A stretch of DNA of 64,000 nucleotides from an uncultured Eubacteriales bacterium. Its GTDB lineage: Bacteria; Bacillota; Clostridia; Oscillospirales; Acutalibacteraceae. The stretch's first letter is position 1; the number at the start of each line of letters is the position of its first letter. Positions 50,546-60,494 of the stretch are shown in pieces. Below the pieces are notes generated by a model. The model ran no database searches, was not told the origin of the DNA, and saw only the letters and a program-made list of their open reading frames with translations. Position numbers and translations under genes: made by a program. The stretch is from positions 1-64,000 of the forward strand of contig CAKSIH010000004.1 in assembly GCA_934462705.1 (NCBI GenBank), written 5' to 3'.

Positions 50546-51502
50546 TTAATATAACAGGTTTAAAAGTGCTGCTCCTATTATTCCCGCATCGTTTCCAAGC
50601 CTTGCCACTTTTATTTCTGTTTGTCTACTTGAATTTTTACTATATCTGTTCTTCGATACATTTTCTATAAGAGGCTTCATAAGATACTCACCTTCATTTG
50701 ATACCCCTCCGCCTATACACAAAATCTCCGGCTGAAATATATTAATTATATTAGTAATGCCACATGATAAATCAGCAATATACGTGTCAACTATTTTCTC
50801 ACCCAATTTATCACCCAACCTCATCGCTTTAAACGCCGTTCTTGGATTTATATTTTCTACTTTATTTTCTATTAAATCCCATATAAGTGTTTCTTCCTTA
50901 CATTCGGTAAGTGCAATCTTAGTGGTATTTACTAGCCCTTTCGCTGAAGCATATTGTTCAAAACACCCTTTTCTGCCACATGTACATTCTCTGCCATTTT
51001 GGTAAATTACCATATGCCCCAATTCTACACCGTTATAGTTAAATCCGTGATATATTTTACCATTTAAAATTGCTCCGCCTCCTATGCCTGTTCCTATTGT
51101 TATTATAATTGCTGAATCAACACCACCTGCATTTCCGGCAATATATTCCCCATACGCTGCAGCATTTGCATCATTCTCTATAAAAATTTGTTTCTTTAAC
51201 CTACTCACCATCATACCTTTTAAATCCCAATTGTGAAAATACAAATTAGGTGAATACTCCACTACACCTTTTTCTATGTTTACAGCTCCAGGACTCCCTA
51301 TTCCAATATTTTTTACATCTTCTATGCTGATATTCAATTTATTCAACATGTTAAAAATTAAACCCGCTATGTCATCACATATTTCAGATTCCCCTCTTGG
51401 CACGTTGGTTTTTATTCTTTCTTTTGCTATAATATCATAGTCACCATTTAATATTCCTACTGATATATTCGTTCCACCTAAGTCTACCCCTATGTAATAC
51501 AT
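50546..51502 (-). CDS. ROK-family sugar kinase, glucokinase-like
   Basis: 318 residues from the ATG at 51502 (GGAGGCAAG before it; a longer frame begins within repeat D). ATP motif DLGGTN (about residues 7-12), IGTGIGGGAI, then the ROK signature ELGHM with CTCGRKGCFEQ, whose His and three Cys bind zinc. Closest in layout to Firmicutes ROK glucokinases, making glucose 6-phosphate from glucose. N-acetylmannosamine or fructose kinase activity cannot be excluded. Confidence 0.88.
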   Translation of the reverse strand: MYYIGVDLGGTNISVGILNGDYDIIAKERIKTNVPRGESEICDDIAGLIFNMLNKLNISIEDVKNIGIGSPGAVNIEKGVVEYSPNLYFHNWDLKGMMVSRLKKQIFIENDANAAAYGEYIAGNAGGVDSAIIITIGTGIGGGAILNGKIYHGFNYNGVELGHMVIYQNGRECTCGRKGCFEQYASAKGLVNTTKIALTECKEETLIWDLIENKVENINPRTAFKAMRLGDKLGEKIVDTYIADLSCGITNIINIFQPEILCIGGGVSNEGEYLMKPLIENVSKNRYSKNSSRQTEIKVARLGNDAGIIGAALLNLLY

Positions 51503-51553
51503 ATCTTGCCTCCATTGTATAAATTGTAATCTTGCAGTATTATTTATACAAGG

Positions 51554-51630
51554 GGGCGACCGCATTCGCTGCTAAAAGCAGCGAAAAAGTAAACCTTTTT
51601 GCACGTTTACGTGCATGCGGTCGCCCCCGC
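51554..51630. repeat. Cloverleaf intergenic repeat D
   Basis: A perfect 14 bp outer stem GGGGGCGACCGCAT (51554-51567 with 51617-51630) encloses three hairpins: TCGCTGC/GCAGCGA (51568-51586), AAAAAG/CTTTTT (51586-51602) and GCACG/CGTGC (51603-51616). It lies in the divergent gap between the ROK kinase and tcdA, so it is not inside any coding message. Confidence 0.82.
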
Positions 51631-51673
51631 TTCAGGTCCCCTGATAATTTACTTTAAAAGGAGAAATTAAAAA

Positions 51674-52378
51674 TTGAATCAATTTATTAGAAGTGAAATG
51701 CTTTTAGGAAAACATAATATACAAAAACTGCTTAATTCATCCGTGGCAATATTTGGCCTTGGAGGAGTTGGCTCATACACAGTTGAAGCACTTGCACGTT
51801 CAGGAATAGGAACCTTTCATTTAATTGATAAGGATACAGTCGACATAACAAATTTAAATCGGCAGATACTTGCAACACATGAAACCATTGGTCAAGACAA
51901 AGTTTCTGTAGCTAAAAAAAGAATTTTAAGTATAAATCCAAGTGCTAAGGTATACACTCACAATATCTTTTATACTACAGAAGATCAGCACATATTTGGC
52001 GAAAACTGTAATTACATAATTGATGCAATTGACACAGTTTCATCGAAAATTTCACTTATCAGTACCGCCAACAAAATAAATATTCCAATCATCAGTTGCA
52101 TGGGAACCGGAAATAAACTGGAACCAACACAACTTGAAGTTTCAGATATTTACAAAACCTCTGTTTGCCCATTGTGCCGTGTAATGAGGCGTGAACTAAA
52201 AAAGAGAAATATCCAAAAATTAAAGGTAATTTATTCAAAGGAAATACCAATAAAACCAATTGTAGACACCCCCAGCTTTACTAAACCCGTTCCAGGAAGC
52301 GTATCTTTCGTTCCTGGAGTTGCAGGATTAATAATTGCAGGTGAAGTTATAAAGGATCTACTTAAGTGCCCCAACTAA
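51674..52378 (+). CDS. tcdA: tRNA threonylcarbamoyladenosine dehydratase (ThiF/E1-like)
   Basis: Cyclises t6A to ct6A in tRNA at position 37. E1-like Rossmann motif FGLGGVGSY (about residues 27-35), DKDTVDITNLNRQ (about 52-64) and CPLCRVMRRELKKR with the CxxC pair. 234 residues, TcdA/CsdL length. TTG start after AAGGAG. Its last 21 bases overlap, tail to tail, the gene on the opposite strand. Confidence 0.88.
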   Translation: MNQFIRSEMLLGKHNIQKLLNSSVAIFGLGGVGSYTVEALARSGIGTFHLIDKDTVDITNLNRQILATHETIGQDKVSVAKKRILSINPSAKVYTHNIFYTTEDQHIFGENCNYIIDAIDTVSSKISLISTANKINIPIISCMGTGNKLEPTQLEVSDIYKTSVCPLCRVMRRELKKRNIQKLKVIYSKEIPIKPIVDTPSFTKPVPGSVSFVPGVAGLIIAGEVIKDLLKCPN

Positions 52379-53701
52379 TCTTTTTTCCGCATTTTCAACT
52401 GATTCCTCTTTTAAAACTTTTACCTCACATCTTTCACTTGTCAGCTTTTCTTTAGCTATGGAAAGCATAAGCTTAATTCTATTTTCCTGGTTAACCTTAG
52501 GTGCTCCCGGATCATAGTCAATTGCAACTATATTCGCTCTATCATCAATCTCTTTTAGCCGCCTAATCATGCCTTTACCGCATATATGGTTTGGAAGACA
52601 CCCAAACGGCTGTGCGCAAACGATATTTTCATAGCCGGATTTTATAAGCTCCATCATCTCTGCTGTTAAAAACCAACCTTCACCCATCTTATTTCCATAA
52701 CCAATAATTCCATTTACCAAGCTCTTCGTATGCCGATATGTTGATGGAGGCGTAAAGCACCTGTTTTTTTCGACAGCCTTCACCATTATCCTTTCCACTT
52801 TTGTCATATAATCAAGAAAGAATTTAACAATATATGCTTTTACCTTGCTGCCACCGTAAAGTTTAATATCCTCGAGCCTATTGTCAATTTTAAAAAACAT
52901 AAATCCCAGTATGCCTGGCACGCATACCTCACAATCTTGACTTTTCAAAAAATTCTCAAGCCCGTTATTACCAAGGCTTGAATATTTTACATATATCTCC
53001 CCGACTACACCTACCTTGACCTTAGGGGTTTTATATGTTTTTATTTCGGCAAAATCATCAGATATAGCATTTAAGTTTCGCTTAAACTCTCTTAGTCCGC
53101 AGCCCTTTCCCGAATTTAATTGCTCTGTAAGAATCTGCGTCCATTTATCAATGAGTTTATTTCCGTCACCCTTATGTACTTCATATGGAATTACTTGGTT
53201 ACTCAGGTTCATTAAAATATCCCCGTAAATAAGGGCAGAAATCGCCTTTTTTATCATAGGAAGTGTAAACTTAAAACCACTGTTTTTTTCAAGTCCCGAT
53301 AAATTTAATGATATAACGGGAACCTGTTCAAACCCGGCCTTTTTCAGGGCTTTTCTAAGTAAAAAAATATAGTTTGATGCCCTACAGCCGCCCCCTGTTT
53401 GCGTTATCATCAAGGCAGTTTTGTTTACATCATATTTGCCACTTTTTAAGGCATGGATGAACTGCCCTATTACTAAAATTGCCGGATAGCAGGTATCATT
53501 ATGTACATATTTGAGTCCCTCTTGAGCTATTTCCGGCCCTGTTGTATCAAGCAAATCTGTTTTATACCCGTAATGATCAAGTATATTTTTTATAAGTGTA
53601 AAATGAATTGGCAACATCATGGGTAACAGTATAGTGTACTCACTTTTCATCTCCTTTGTAAAAAGAAGTCTACCTGTTTTATCGTAACAAAGCTTCGCCA
53701 T
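52358..53701 (-). CDS. 2-hydroxyacyl-CoA dehydratase-like subunit (COG3581 part)
   Basis: 447 residues. It corresponds to the C-terminal third of the large clostridial acyl-CoA dehydratase activase proteins of about 1400 residues. Cysteines in NDTCYPA, TGGGCRASN, QPFGCLPNH are likely iron-sulfur ligands. It follows the BadF-like gene by 31 bases with its own AAGGGG ribosome binding site, so it is a separate gene and not a frameshift product. Substrate unknown. The 3' end overlaps tcdA by 21 bases in opposite direction. Confidence 0.82.
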   Translation of the reverse strand: MAKLCYDKTGRLLFTKEMKSEYTILLPMMLPIHFTLIKNILDHYGYKTDLLDTTGPEIAQEGLKYVHNDTCYPAILVIGQFIHALKSGKYDVNKTALMITQTGGGCRASNYIFLLRKALKKAGFEQVPVISLNLSGLEKNSGFKFTLPMIKKAISALIYGDILMNLSNQVIPYEVHKGDGNKLIDKWTQILTEQLNSGKGCGLREFKRNLNAISDDFAEIKTYKTPKVKVGVVGEIYVKYSSLGNNGLENFLKSQDCEVCVPGILGFMFFKIDNRLEDIKLYGGSKVKAYIVKFFLDYMTKVERIMVKAVEKNRCFTPPSTYRHTKSLVNGIIGYGNKMGEGWFLTAEMMELIKSGYENIVCAQPFGCLPNHICGKGMIRRLKEIDDRANIVAIDYDPGAPKVNQENRIKLMLSIAKEKLTSERCEVKVLKEESVENAEKRLVGALK

Positions 53702-53732
53702 TTAATTACCCCTTTTTAGTATTAAAATAGAC

Positions 53733-56624
53733 TTATTTAATAGCTGCAAGTAAGCTTCTAAGGCGTATCTTGACCGTCCCTTGATTTGTAATTTCATCTA
53801 TTTTAAGTTGTGTATATATTTTTCCTTCTTCTTCTAAAATTCTTCTAACCTCATCAGTTGTAATTGCATCTACACCGCAGCCGAAAGATACCAACTGAAC
53901 TAAATTCATATTTTTATGGTTTTTTATATACTTAGCCGCACTGTAAAGCCTTGAGTGATAAGTCCATTGATTTAAAACCTCGGTTGGAAATTTTGGAGTC
54001 AGTCCGCTTATAACATCCTCAGAGATAACTGCTGCACCAAAACCTGAAATTATTTTGTCTATTGAATGGTTTACCTCCGGGTCAATATGGTACGGCCTTC
54101 CGGACAAAATTATAATTTCACGGCCCTCCTTTTCAGCCCTTTCAATCATTTGCTGGCCGGCAGATTTAATTTTGCTTATATGGTTAAAATATTCATCGTA
54201 AGCAAGCTTTGAGGCCATCTTAACTGACTTTAAACTGATTTTACCAAAATAATTTTCTATAATTTTATGCATCTTAATTGGGAAGTCTTGTTCTCTATGA
54301 AGGCCAACGTATTCATGAATAAAGTTAACATTTTTGATTCCCGGAACATTTGCACTTATAACCTCTGGGTAATAGGCTACAACCGGACAATTATAATGAT
54401 TATCACCAAGACCTTCGTCGAGGTTATACGACATGCACGGATAAAAAATATTTTTTACTCCCTTCTCCAACAGATATTCTATATGTCCATGAACAAGTTT
54501 AGCAGGAAAGCAAACCGTATCGGAGGCAATGGTATGTTGTCCTTTTAAATATAAAGCTCTGTTAGATGGCTCAGACACTACTATTCCAAAACCCAAGCTT
54601 TGCCAAAATTTGTGCCAAAACGGCAAAAGCTCATACATATTAAGAACCAGAGGTATACCTATAGTTTCTCTTTCGCCTTTTATATTGCCGTAATTTTTAA
54701 TTAAGTTTAGCTTATATGCATACATGTTTAGTGTGTCGTTTTCAGATTTATTCGTAACGGGCCTTTCGCACATATTGCCGCTTATGTATCTTCTGTCATC
54801 TGAAAACCTATTGACTGTAAGTTTACAGTTATTGCTGCAGCCTTTGCAAGTGGTTGATTTAACGTCATGTTTAAAGTCATTAAGTTCACGACGCGATAAA
54901 ATATTACTCTTACCTCTTATATTATTTTTCGCATAAAGTGCCGCTCCATAGGCACCCATAAGTGCGGAAATATCAGGATTAATTACGTTAACACCCATTT
55001 CTTTTTCAAAAGCCCTTAAAACCGCATCATTTAAAAAAGTTCCCCCTTGAACAACTATCCTTTTTCCCAGTTCATCAGGAGTAGCCGCTCTTATAACCTT
55101 ATATAGTGCATTTTTTACCACACTAATAGACAAGCCTGCTGATATGTCCTCTATGCTGGCGCCATCCTTTTGTGCTTGTTTAACTGAAGAATTCATGAAA
55201 ACCGTACACCTAGAACCCAGATCAACAGGGCGTTTTGCAAATAGGCCAAGTTTTGCAAAGTCCTTAATATCATAGCCTAATGCATTCGCAAAAGTCTGCA
55301 AAAAAGACCCACAACCGGAGGAACATGCTTCATTTAAGAATATATTGTCTATGTTTCCATTATTTACTTTAAAACATTTTATATCCTGTCCGCCAATATC
55401 TATTATAAATTCTACATCTGGCATAAACTTTTTGGCCGCAGTTAAGTGTGCAACTGTTTCTACTATTCCTAAATCTACGTTGAACGCATTTTTTATTAAA
55501 TCTTCACCGTAACCCGTAACTGCCGTGCCAGCAATTTCAAGCTTATCATAGTGATCATAAATACATTCAATGAACCTCTTAATTAAGGGGATTGGGTTAC
55601 CATTATTGGGTTGATAATCGTGAAGCAAAAGCTCGTCATTTTCGCCCATCACAACCGCCTTAACTGTAGTAGAACCTGCATCTATTCCTATGTAAATTTT
55701 TCCTTTATAGGTAGTTATATCTTTCTTTTCAACTATTGAATTTAAATGCCTTTTCTTAAATTTATCGTATTCCTGCTCATTTTCAAACAACGGCTTATTA
55801 AAAGCAAAATTTTCACAAGATTTATAACCTTTTATTTTTTCCGTTACTTCATCAATATTAACGCTCTTATTTGCACACATTGCAGCACCCATTGCTACAT
55901 AATAAAGAGAATTTTGCGGGCAAACCCCTTTTGTATGTAGGCTTTCATCAAACGTTCGTCTAAGCTCGCTCATAAAAGTTAGCGGCCCCCCCAGATAAAG
56001 GATGTTTCCCTTAATTTCTCTGCCCTGTGCAAGCCCCGCTATTGTTTGATTAGCCACAGCATGAAAAATACTTGCTGCGATATCCGCTTTTTTAGCACCT
56101 TGATTTAACAGGGGCTGTATATCCGATTTCGCAAACACCCCGCAACGAGAGGCTATTATATAAATTTTTTCATGTTTTGCTGCAAGTTCGTCCATTTTAT
56201 CAATTGGAACATTTAAAAGAGTAGCCATTTGGTCTATGAAAGCACCTGTTCCGCCAGCACATGAACCATTCATTCTTACTTCTGTTCCGCCTGTTAAAAA
56301 AAGAATTTTAGCATCCTCTCCTCCTAATTCTATTATTACATCCGAATCAGGTGAAAGATTTTTCGCCGCAACCCTTGTGGCGTAGACTTCTTGAACAAAG
56401 TCCACACCGATTTTTTCAGCGATGCCCATTGCAGCAGATCCGGATATAGCAATTTGCGCATTATCTACTCCTGGTATGGTTTTCCTTATTTGCGTAAGTA
56501 TATAGTCTATTTTTTCCTTAATTTGTGAATAATGCCTCTCATAAGATTTACTAACTATTTGGTTTTGATTATCAATAACCGCATATTTTATTGTAGTTGA
56601 ACCAACATCAAGTCCTATTTTCAC
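53733..56624 (-). CDS. BadF/HgdC-type acyl-CoA dehydratase activase, two ATPase domains
   Basis: 963 residues. Two ASKHA ATPase domains in tandem: LDVGSTTIKYAV (residue 4 on) and IGIDAGSTTVKAVV (about 311 on), each with its own Cys loop (CAGGTGAFI and CSSGCGSF). A CKGCSNNC cluster motif (about 600) leads into the DUF2229 part with SDTVCFPAK and CMSYNLDE. In this family ATP hydrolysis drives one-electron transfer to a dehydratase or similar enzyme. Together with the downstream gene it equals one full-length fused protein of other Clostridia (963 + 447). Cellular reaction unknown. Confidence 0.87.
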   Translation of the reverse strand: MKIGLDVGSTTIKYAVIDNQNQIVSKSYERHYSQIKEKIDYILTQIRKTIPGVDNAQIAISGSAAMGIAEKIGVDFVQEVYATRVAAKNLSPDSDVIIELGGEDAKILFLTGGTEVRMNGSCAGGTGAFIDQMATLLNVPIDKMDELAAKHEKIYIIASRCGVFAKSDIQPLLNQGAKKADIAASIFHAVANQTIAGLAQGREIKGNILYLGGPLTFMSELRRTFDESLHTKGVCPQNSLYYVAMGAAMCANKSVNIDEVTEKIKGYKSCENFAFNKPLFENEQEYDKFKKRHLNSIVEKKDITTYKGKIYIGIDAGSTTVKAVVMGENDELLLHDYQPNNGNPIPLIKRFIECIYDHYDKLEIAGTAVTGYGEDLIKNAFNVDLGIVETVAHLTAAKKFMPDVEFIIDIGGQDIKCFKVNNGNIDNIFLNEACSSGCGSFLQTFANALGYDIKDFAKLGLFAKRPVDLGSRCTVFMNSSVKQAQKDGASIEDISAGLSISVVKNALYKVIRAATPDELGKRIVVQGGTFLNDAVLRAFEKEMGVNVINPDISALMGAYGAALYAKNNIRGKSNILSRRELNDFKHDVKSTTCKGCSNNCKLTVNRFSDDRRYISGNMCERPVTNKSENDTLNMYAYKLNLIKNYGNIKGERETIGIPLVLNMYELLPFWHKFWQSLGFGIVVSEPSNRALYLKGQHTIASDTVCFPAKLVHGHIEYLLEKGVKNIFYPCMSYNLDEGLGDNHYNCPVVAYYPEVISANVPGIKNVNFIHEYVGLHREQDFPIKMHKIIENYFGKISLKSVKMASKLAYDEYFNHISKIKSAGQQMIERAEKEGREIIILSGRPYHIDPEVNHSIDKIISGFGAAVISEDVISGLTPKFPTEVLNQWTYHSRLYSAAKYIKNHKNMNLVQLVSFGCGVDAITTDEVRRILEEEGKIYTQLKIDEITNQGTVKIRLRSLLAAIK

Positions 56625-56754
56625 TTTTATACACCTCCGATACTTATCTCTTTTACTATTTTACTTAATAATATTTATTTTAAGGAAATATAAATTTTTG
56701 TCAATGCAGAAAGTTTGTCTTTTCTACATTTATTTTTCTTTTTTATCAAAATTA

Positions 56755-56784
56755 TTGATAAATTATAAACTCTTGTGTTATAAT
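56755..56784 (+). promoter_or_regulatory. Promoter of the aroB operon
   Basis: TTGATA (56755-56760), 18 bp, TATAAT (56779-56784). Confidence 0.7.
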
Positions 56785-56818
56785 TACAATATAGAAATAT
56801 ACTTTAAGGGTGTTATCT

Positions 56819-57880
56819 TTGAAAAACCTACTTATTAACGCGTCCCACAGCTATAATGTAGTAATTAATCGCAACATTATTACCATGCTTTATCCTCATA
56901 TAAAATCAATATGCAATGCGAAAAAAGTTACTATAATTACAGATAGCAATGTTGCTCTCTTGTACCTTGATAAAGTATTACATTGTCTTGAAAACTCCGA
57001 TTATGAAGTAAATAAAATAATTATTCCTGCTGGAGAATCTTCAAAAAATATTTCCGTTTTAGAAAATATATATCTTGAATTATCAAAAAGTTATATTTCT
57101 AAATCAGATTTATTAATTTCTCTTGGCGGTGGTGTAGTTACAGATCTTTGCGGTTTTGTCGCCTCAACTTACTTAAGAGGCATAAAATGCATTCATATTC
57201 CAACAAGCCTTATTGCGCAAGTAGATGCGGCAATTGGTGGTAAAACCGCTGTAAACTTAAGTACCGGAAAAAATCTTGTGGGTTCCTTTTATCAACCCTC
57301 ATCTGTTCTTATAGATCCTGAACTTTTGGCAACTCTGCCTGCTTCTGAGATATCAAGCGGCATGGCGGAGGTAATAAAATATGCACTTATAAAAAATAAA
57401 ACCTTGTTCGATAAGCTATATGACTATTCAGGTAATGTTCTAAGTAATAAATTTATTGATGATGTTATTTTCGAATGTGTAAAAATAAAAAAAGAGCTTG
57501 TTGAACGTGATGAGTTTGACGGAAAAGAACGCATGCTTTTAAACTTTGGGCATACTATTGGACATGCCGTTGAAAAATATTTTAACTATTCAAAATATTC
57601 TCATGGCCAAGCTGTTTCACTTGGAATGCTTGAAATAATAAAATTGGGTACAAAAATAAAAATTACAAATCCAGCTTGTTTAAAAAAGGCCTTAAATATA
57701 TTACAGAAATATAATTTGCCAACTGCGTTAAATATTCCACTAAATAAATTATCTGATTTGATTTTGCTTGATAAGAAAAATATTGATGATAAACTAAATT
57801 TAATATTTATAAAAGACATAGGAAATAGTTGCGTAAAATCATTTTATAAAAATGAAATAAAAAATTTATTCTGGAGGTAA
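56819..57880 (+). CDS. aroB: 3-dehydroquinate synthase
   Basis: Second step of the shikimate pathway, closing DAHP to dehydroquinate with NAD and a metal. SLGGGVVTDLCGF (about residues 100-112), IPTSLIAQVDAAIGGK (about 128-143) and NFGHTIGHAVE (metal-binding His) are diagnostic. 353 residues if started at the TTG at 56819, six bases after AAGGGTG; a GTG three codons earlier overlaps that site. First gene of aroB-aroA-aroC-chorismate mutase. Confidence 0.94.
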   Translation: MKNLLINASHSYNVVINRNIITMLYPHIKSICNAKKVTIITDSNVALLYLDKVLHCLENSDYEVNKIIIPAGESSKNISVLENIYLELSKSYISKSDLLISLGGGVVTDLCGFVASTYLRGIKCIHIPTSLIAQVDAAIGGKTAVNLSTGKNLVGSFYQPSSVLIDPELLATLPASEISSGMAEVIKYALIKNKTLFDKLYDYSGNVLSNKFIDDVIFECVKIKKELVERDEFDGKERMLLNFGHTIGHAVEKYFNYSKYSHGQAVSLGMLEIIKLGTKIKITNPACLKKALNILQKYNLPTALNIPLNKLSDLILLDKKNIDDKLNLIFIKDIGNSCVKSFYKNEIKNLFWR

Positions 57881-57883
57881 AAA

Positions 57884-59152
57884 ATGAGTACAGCAATAAT
57901 CACACCACATAGTCTTTCCGGTACAATAACAGCGCCGCCTTCAAAAAGTGAAACCCATAGAGCAATAATATGTGCTTTGCTTTCAAGAGGCGTCTGTGAA
58001 ATCTATCCCATTGACCTTTCAAATGATATAATTGCAACCATAAACGCTGCAAAAGCTTTAGGTGCTAAGGTTCAAATGTTGAACAAGCACTTAATAATTG
58101 ACTCTTCTGAACGATTCATGAACTATGTGGACATTAATTGTTTCGACTCTGCTTCAACGCTTAGGTTCTTTATTCCCGTGTGTGCTGCACTGGGAATTCA
58201 AGCTGCATTTACAGGTAGTACAGCCCTTAGTAAAAGGCCCATTGCCCCACATTTAAGCTACTTGCCGTCTCATGGAATTAGATATTCATATTCAGGTGAC
58301 TTTCCTCTTTCTTTTGTCGGAAAACTTTCCCCTGGAAGTTTTACTCTACCAGGCAACATAAGCTCTCAATTTGTAAGTGGGCTTTTAATGGCACTTCCAC
58401 TTCTAAATGCAAAAAGTGAAATTATTATTTCATCACCTTTAGAGTCCTCATCATATGTAAACATGACAATTGCCACAATGGAAAAATTTGGCATAAAGGT
58501 CGCGCGGGTATCCAATAAATTCATTGTCGAGGGAAATCAAAAGTACAAGCCACACAACTACACAGTTGAAGGTGATTGGTCTCAAGCAGCAGTTTTTATG
58601 GCTGCCGGTGCTATTAAGGAACCAGTTAAAATCCTTGGACTAAGCAAAGACTCCGTCCAAGGAGATAAAGCTATGTGTTCATTTTTATCAAGAATGGGCT
58701 CTGAAGTTAAATTTATAGATGGAGGCATCGAAGTTATCCCATCAGCTTTATCCGGTATAAATATATATGCAGGGCAAACACCAGATATTGTCCCTATTTT
58801 ATCTGTTTTAGCCGCTTTTGCTGAAGGTTCCACCAGAATTTGGGGGGCATCAAGGTTAAAAATTAAAGAAAGCAACCGACTTCGCTCTATGTTTTATGGA
58901 CTTAAAAAACTCGGAGTCACCGTTCATGAAATCGATGACGGCCTTTTAATTGAAGGTAACCCCTCACTCACTCCTGCAAAGCTCGATGGATATAACGACC
59001 ACAGAATTGTTATGGCTTTGGCTATAGCTGCATGTTACGCTCCTGGAAAAGTCCTTATAAACGATGCGCAAAGTATTAGCAAATCCTATCCAGCATTTTT
59101 TGACGATTATACCAAACTTGGAGGAATTGTTAATGTCGTCAATATGGGCTAG
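57884..59152 (+). CDS. aroA: 3-phosphoshikimate 1-carboxyvinyltransferase (EPSP synthase)
   Basis: Joins PEP to shikimate 3-phosphate. PPSKSETHRAIICA (about residues 17-30), DSASTLRFFIPV (about 89-100), the GDWSQAAVFMAAGA region and DHRIVMALA near the C-terminus are present. 422 residues. The PEP-binding loop has ALGIQAAFTGS instead of the usual NAG-x-A-x-R run, a marked divergence from the glyphosate-sensitive type. Overlaps aroC by 20 bases. Confidence 0.93.
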   Translation: MSTAIITPHSLSGTITAPPSKSETHRAIICALLSRGVCEIYPIDLSNDIIATINAAKALGAKVQMLNKHLIIDSSERFMNYVDINCFDSASTLRFFIPVCAALGIQAAFTGSTALSKRPIAPHLSYLPSHGIRYSYSGDFPLSFVGKLSPGSFTLPGNISSQFVSGLLMALPLLNAKSEIIISSPLESSSYVNMTIATMEKFGIKVARVSNKFIVEGNQKYKPHNYTVEGDWSQAAVFMAAGAIKEPVKILGLSKDSVQGDKAMCSFLSRMGSEVKFIDGGIEVIPSALSGINIYAGQTPDIVPILSVLAAFAEGSTRIWGASRLKIKESNRLRSMFYGLKKLGVTVHEIDDGLLIEGNPSLTPAKLDGYNDHRIVMALAIAACYAPGKVLINDAQSISKSYPAFFDDYTKLGGIVNVVNMG

Positions 59153-60212
59153 AAACTTAAAAATATCCATATTTGGTGAAAGTCATGGGCCCGGAATTGG
59201 GGCTGTCCTTGATAATATACCTGCTGGAGAAAAAATAAATTTTGACGAAATTATTTTCCATATGCAAAGAAGAGCTCCAGGCAATAGTAAAATTACCACC
59301 CCACGAAAAGAATCCGATACTCCTAAAATAATTTCTGGTGTCTTAAACGGTTGCACTACAGGAGCGCCAATTTGCGCTATAATAGAAAATAAAAATTTTA
59401 ATTCCTCGGATTATCAAAATTCTGGAGTTCTACGCCCTGGGCATGCCGATTTTACGGCAAATGTTAAATACAAAGGGTTTAATGACTCCAGCGGTTCCGG
59501 GCATTTATCCGGCAGATTAACTGCACCAATAACCTTTTGCGGTTCTATTTGCAGGCAAATTTTAAAAAGTAAAAACATTTTTATAGGTTCCCATATTTAC
59601 TCTATAAAAAATGTTTACGATGAAAAGTTTAAGACTGATATATCTAAAAACTTGCTTGAAAAATTATCGCATGAAAAATTCCCGACCATAAATTCAAGTG
59701 TAAAAAATAAAATGATTAGTACCATTTTAAATGCAAAATTACAAGGCGATAGCGTTGGCGGAATTGTAGAATGTGCTGCTTTAAATGTACCTGCCGGGCT
59801 TGGATCTCCTATGTTTGAGGGTATTGAAAATATAATTTCATCACTCATTTTTGCAATTCCCGCCATAAAAGGCATTGAATTTGGTTCCGGTTTCTTTGGC
59901 ACTACTCTTTTGGGCAGCCAAAATAATGACCCTTTCTTTATCTCCGACAACAAAATTAAAACTGAAACCAACAATCATGGGGGGATATTGGGCGGAATAA
60001 CTTCGGGAATGCCTATTGTTTTTAGGGCTGCTGTAAAACCCACTCCATCTATTGCAAAATCTCAAACTACTGTTAATCTCAGTGATTTATCTCAGCAATA
60101 CATTTCCATCACCGGCAGGCATGATCCATGCATTGTCTCCCGTGTTTTGCCTGTTGTTGAAAGTATTTGTGCTATTGCTATTCTAGATTTTATGATGGAG
60201 GATTATTTATGA
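59133..60212 (+). CDS. aroC: Chorismate synthase
   Basis: Last common step: EPSP to chorismate using reduced FMN. FGESHGPGIGAVLDNIPAG (about residues 14-32), SGSGHLSGRLTAP (about 117-129) and the C-terminal GRHDPCIVSR are signatures. 359 residues from the ATG at 59133, preceded by GGAGG inside aroA; the open frame extends upstream without support. Translationally coupled on both sides (ATGA with the next gene). Confidence 0.95.
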   Translation: MSSIWARNLKISIFGESHGPGIGAVLDNIPAGEKINFDEIIFHMQRRAPGNSKITTPRKESDTPKIISGVLNGCTTGAPICAIIENKNFNSSDYQNSGVLRPGHADFTANVKYKGFNDSSGSGHLSGRLTAPITFCGSICRQILKSKNIFIGSHIYSIKNVYDEKFKTDISKNLLEKLSHEKFPTINSSVKNKMISTILNAKLQGDSVGGIVECAALNVPAGLGSPMFEGIENIISSLIFAIPAIKGIEFGSGFFGTTLLGSQNNDPFFISDNKIKTETNNHGGILGGITSGMPIVFRAAVKPTPSIAKSQTTVNLSDLSQQYISITGRHDPCIVSRVLPVVESICAIAILDFMMEDYL

Positions 60213-60460
60213 AAATAGATGAAGTTAGAGCTCAAATTGATGAGATGGATGATCAAATAGTCGATTTATTCTTGAAAAGACTTCAGTTATGTAAAATTAT
60301 TGGAGATTTAAAAAGAACAAATAACTTACCAATTTTTAATGAATTGCGTGAACAAGAAATTTTAAACAAGGTTACAAAAAAAGATCCAGATAACGCAGAA
60401 CATATAAGACAACTGTATAGCGAAATTTTTAAAATTTGCAGAAAAATACAAACCCAGTAG
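60209..60460 (+). CDS. Chorismate mutase, AroQ type
   Basis: 83 residues, all-helical AroQ domain: MKIDEVRAQIDEMDDQIVDL at the start, LKRLQLCKIIGDLKR and a C-terminal IRQLYSEIFKICR. Converts chorismate to prephenate, directing flux toward Phe and Tyr. Stands alone, without a fused prephenate dehydratase. Start ATG overlaps the aroC stop (ATGA), with GGAGG upstream. The stop codon lies within the terminator stem. Confidence 0.9.
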   Translation: MKIDEVRAQIDEMDDQIVDLFLKRLQLCKIIGDLKRTNNLPIFNELREQEILNKVTKKDPDNAEHIRQLYSEIFKICRKIQTQ

Positions 60461-60484
60461 AAGAGCTATCTACCGGGTTTTTTA
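60450..60484. terminator. Terminator between chorismate mutase and tyrS
   Basis: AAACCCAGTAGA (60450-60461) pairs with TCTACCGGGTTT (60469-60480) with one mismatch; T6 follows on plus, and an A/T-rich flank makes it usable for tyrS on minus. Confidence 0.78.
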
Positions 60485-60494
60485 TTATATTTAG

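Noticed and set aside
52358..53701. Frameshift joining the two dehydratase activase genes
   Set aside because: The downstream gene has its own start codon and AAGGGG ribosome binding site 31 bases after the upstream stop, so two genes are more likely than one broken gene.
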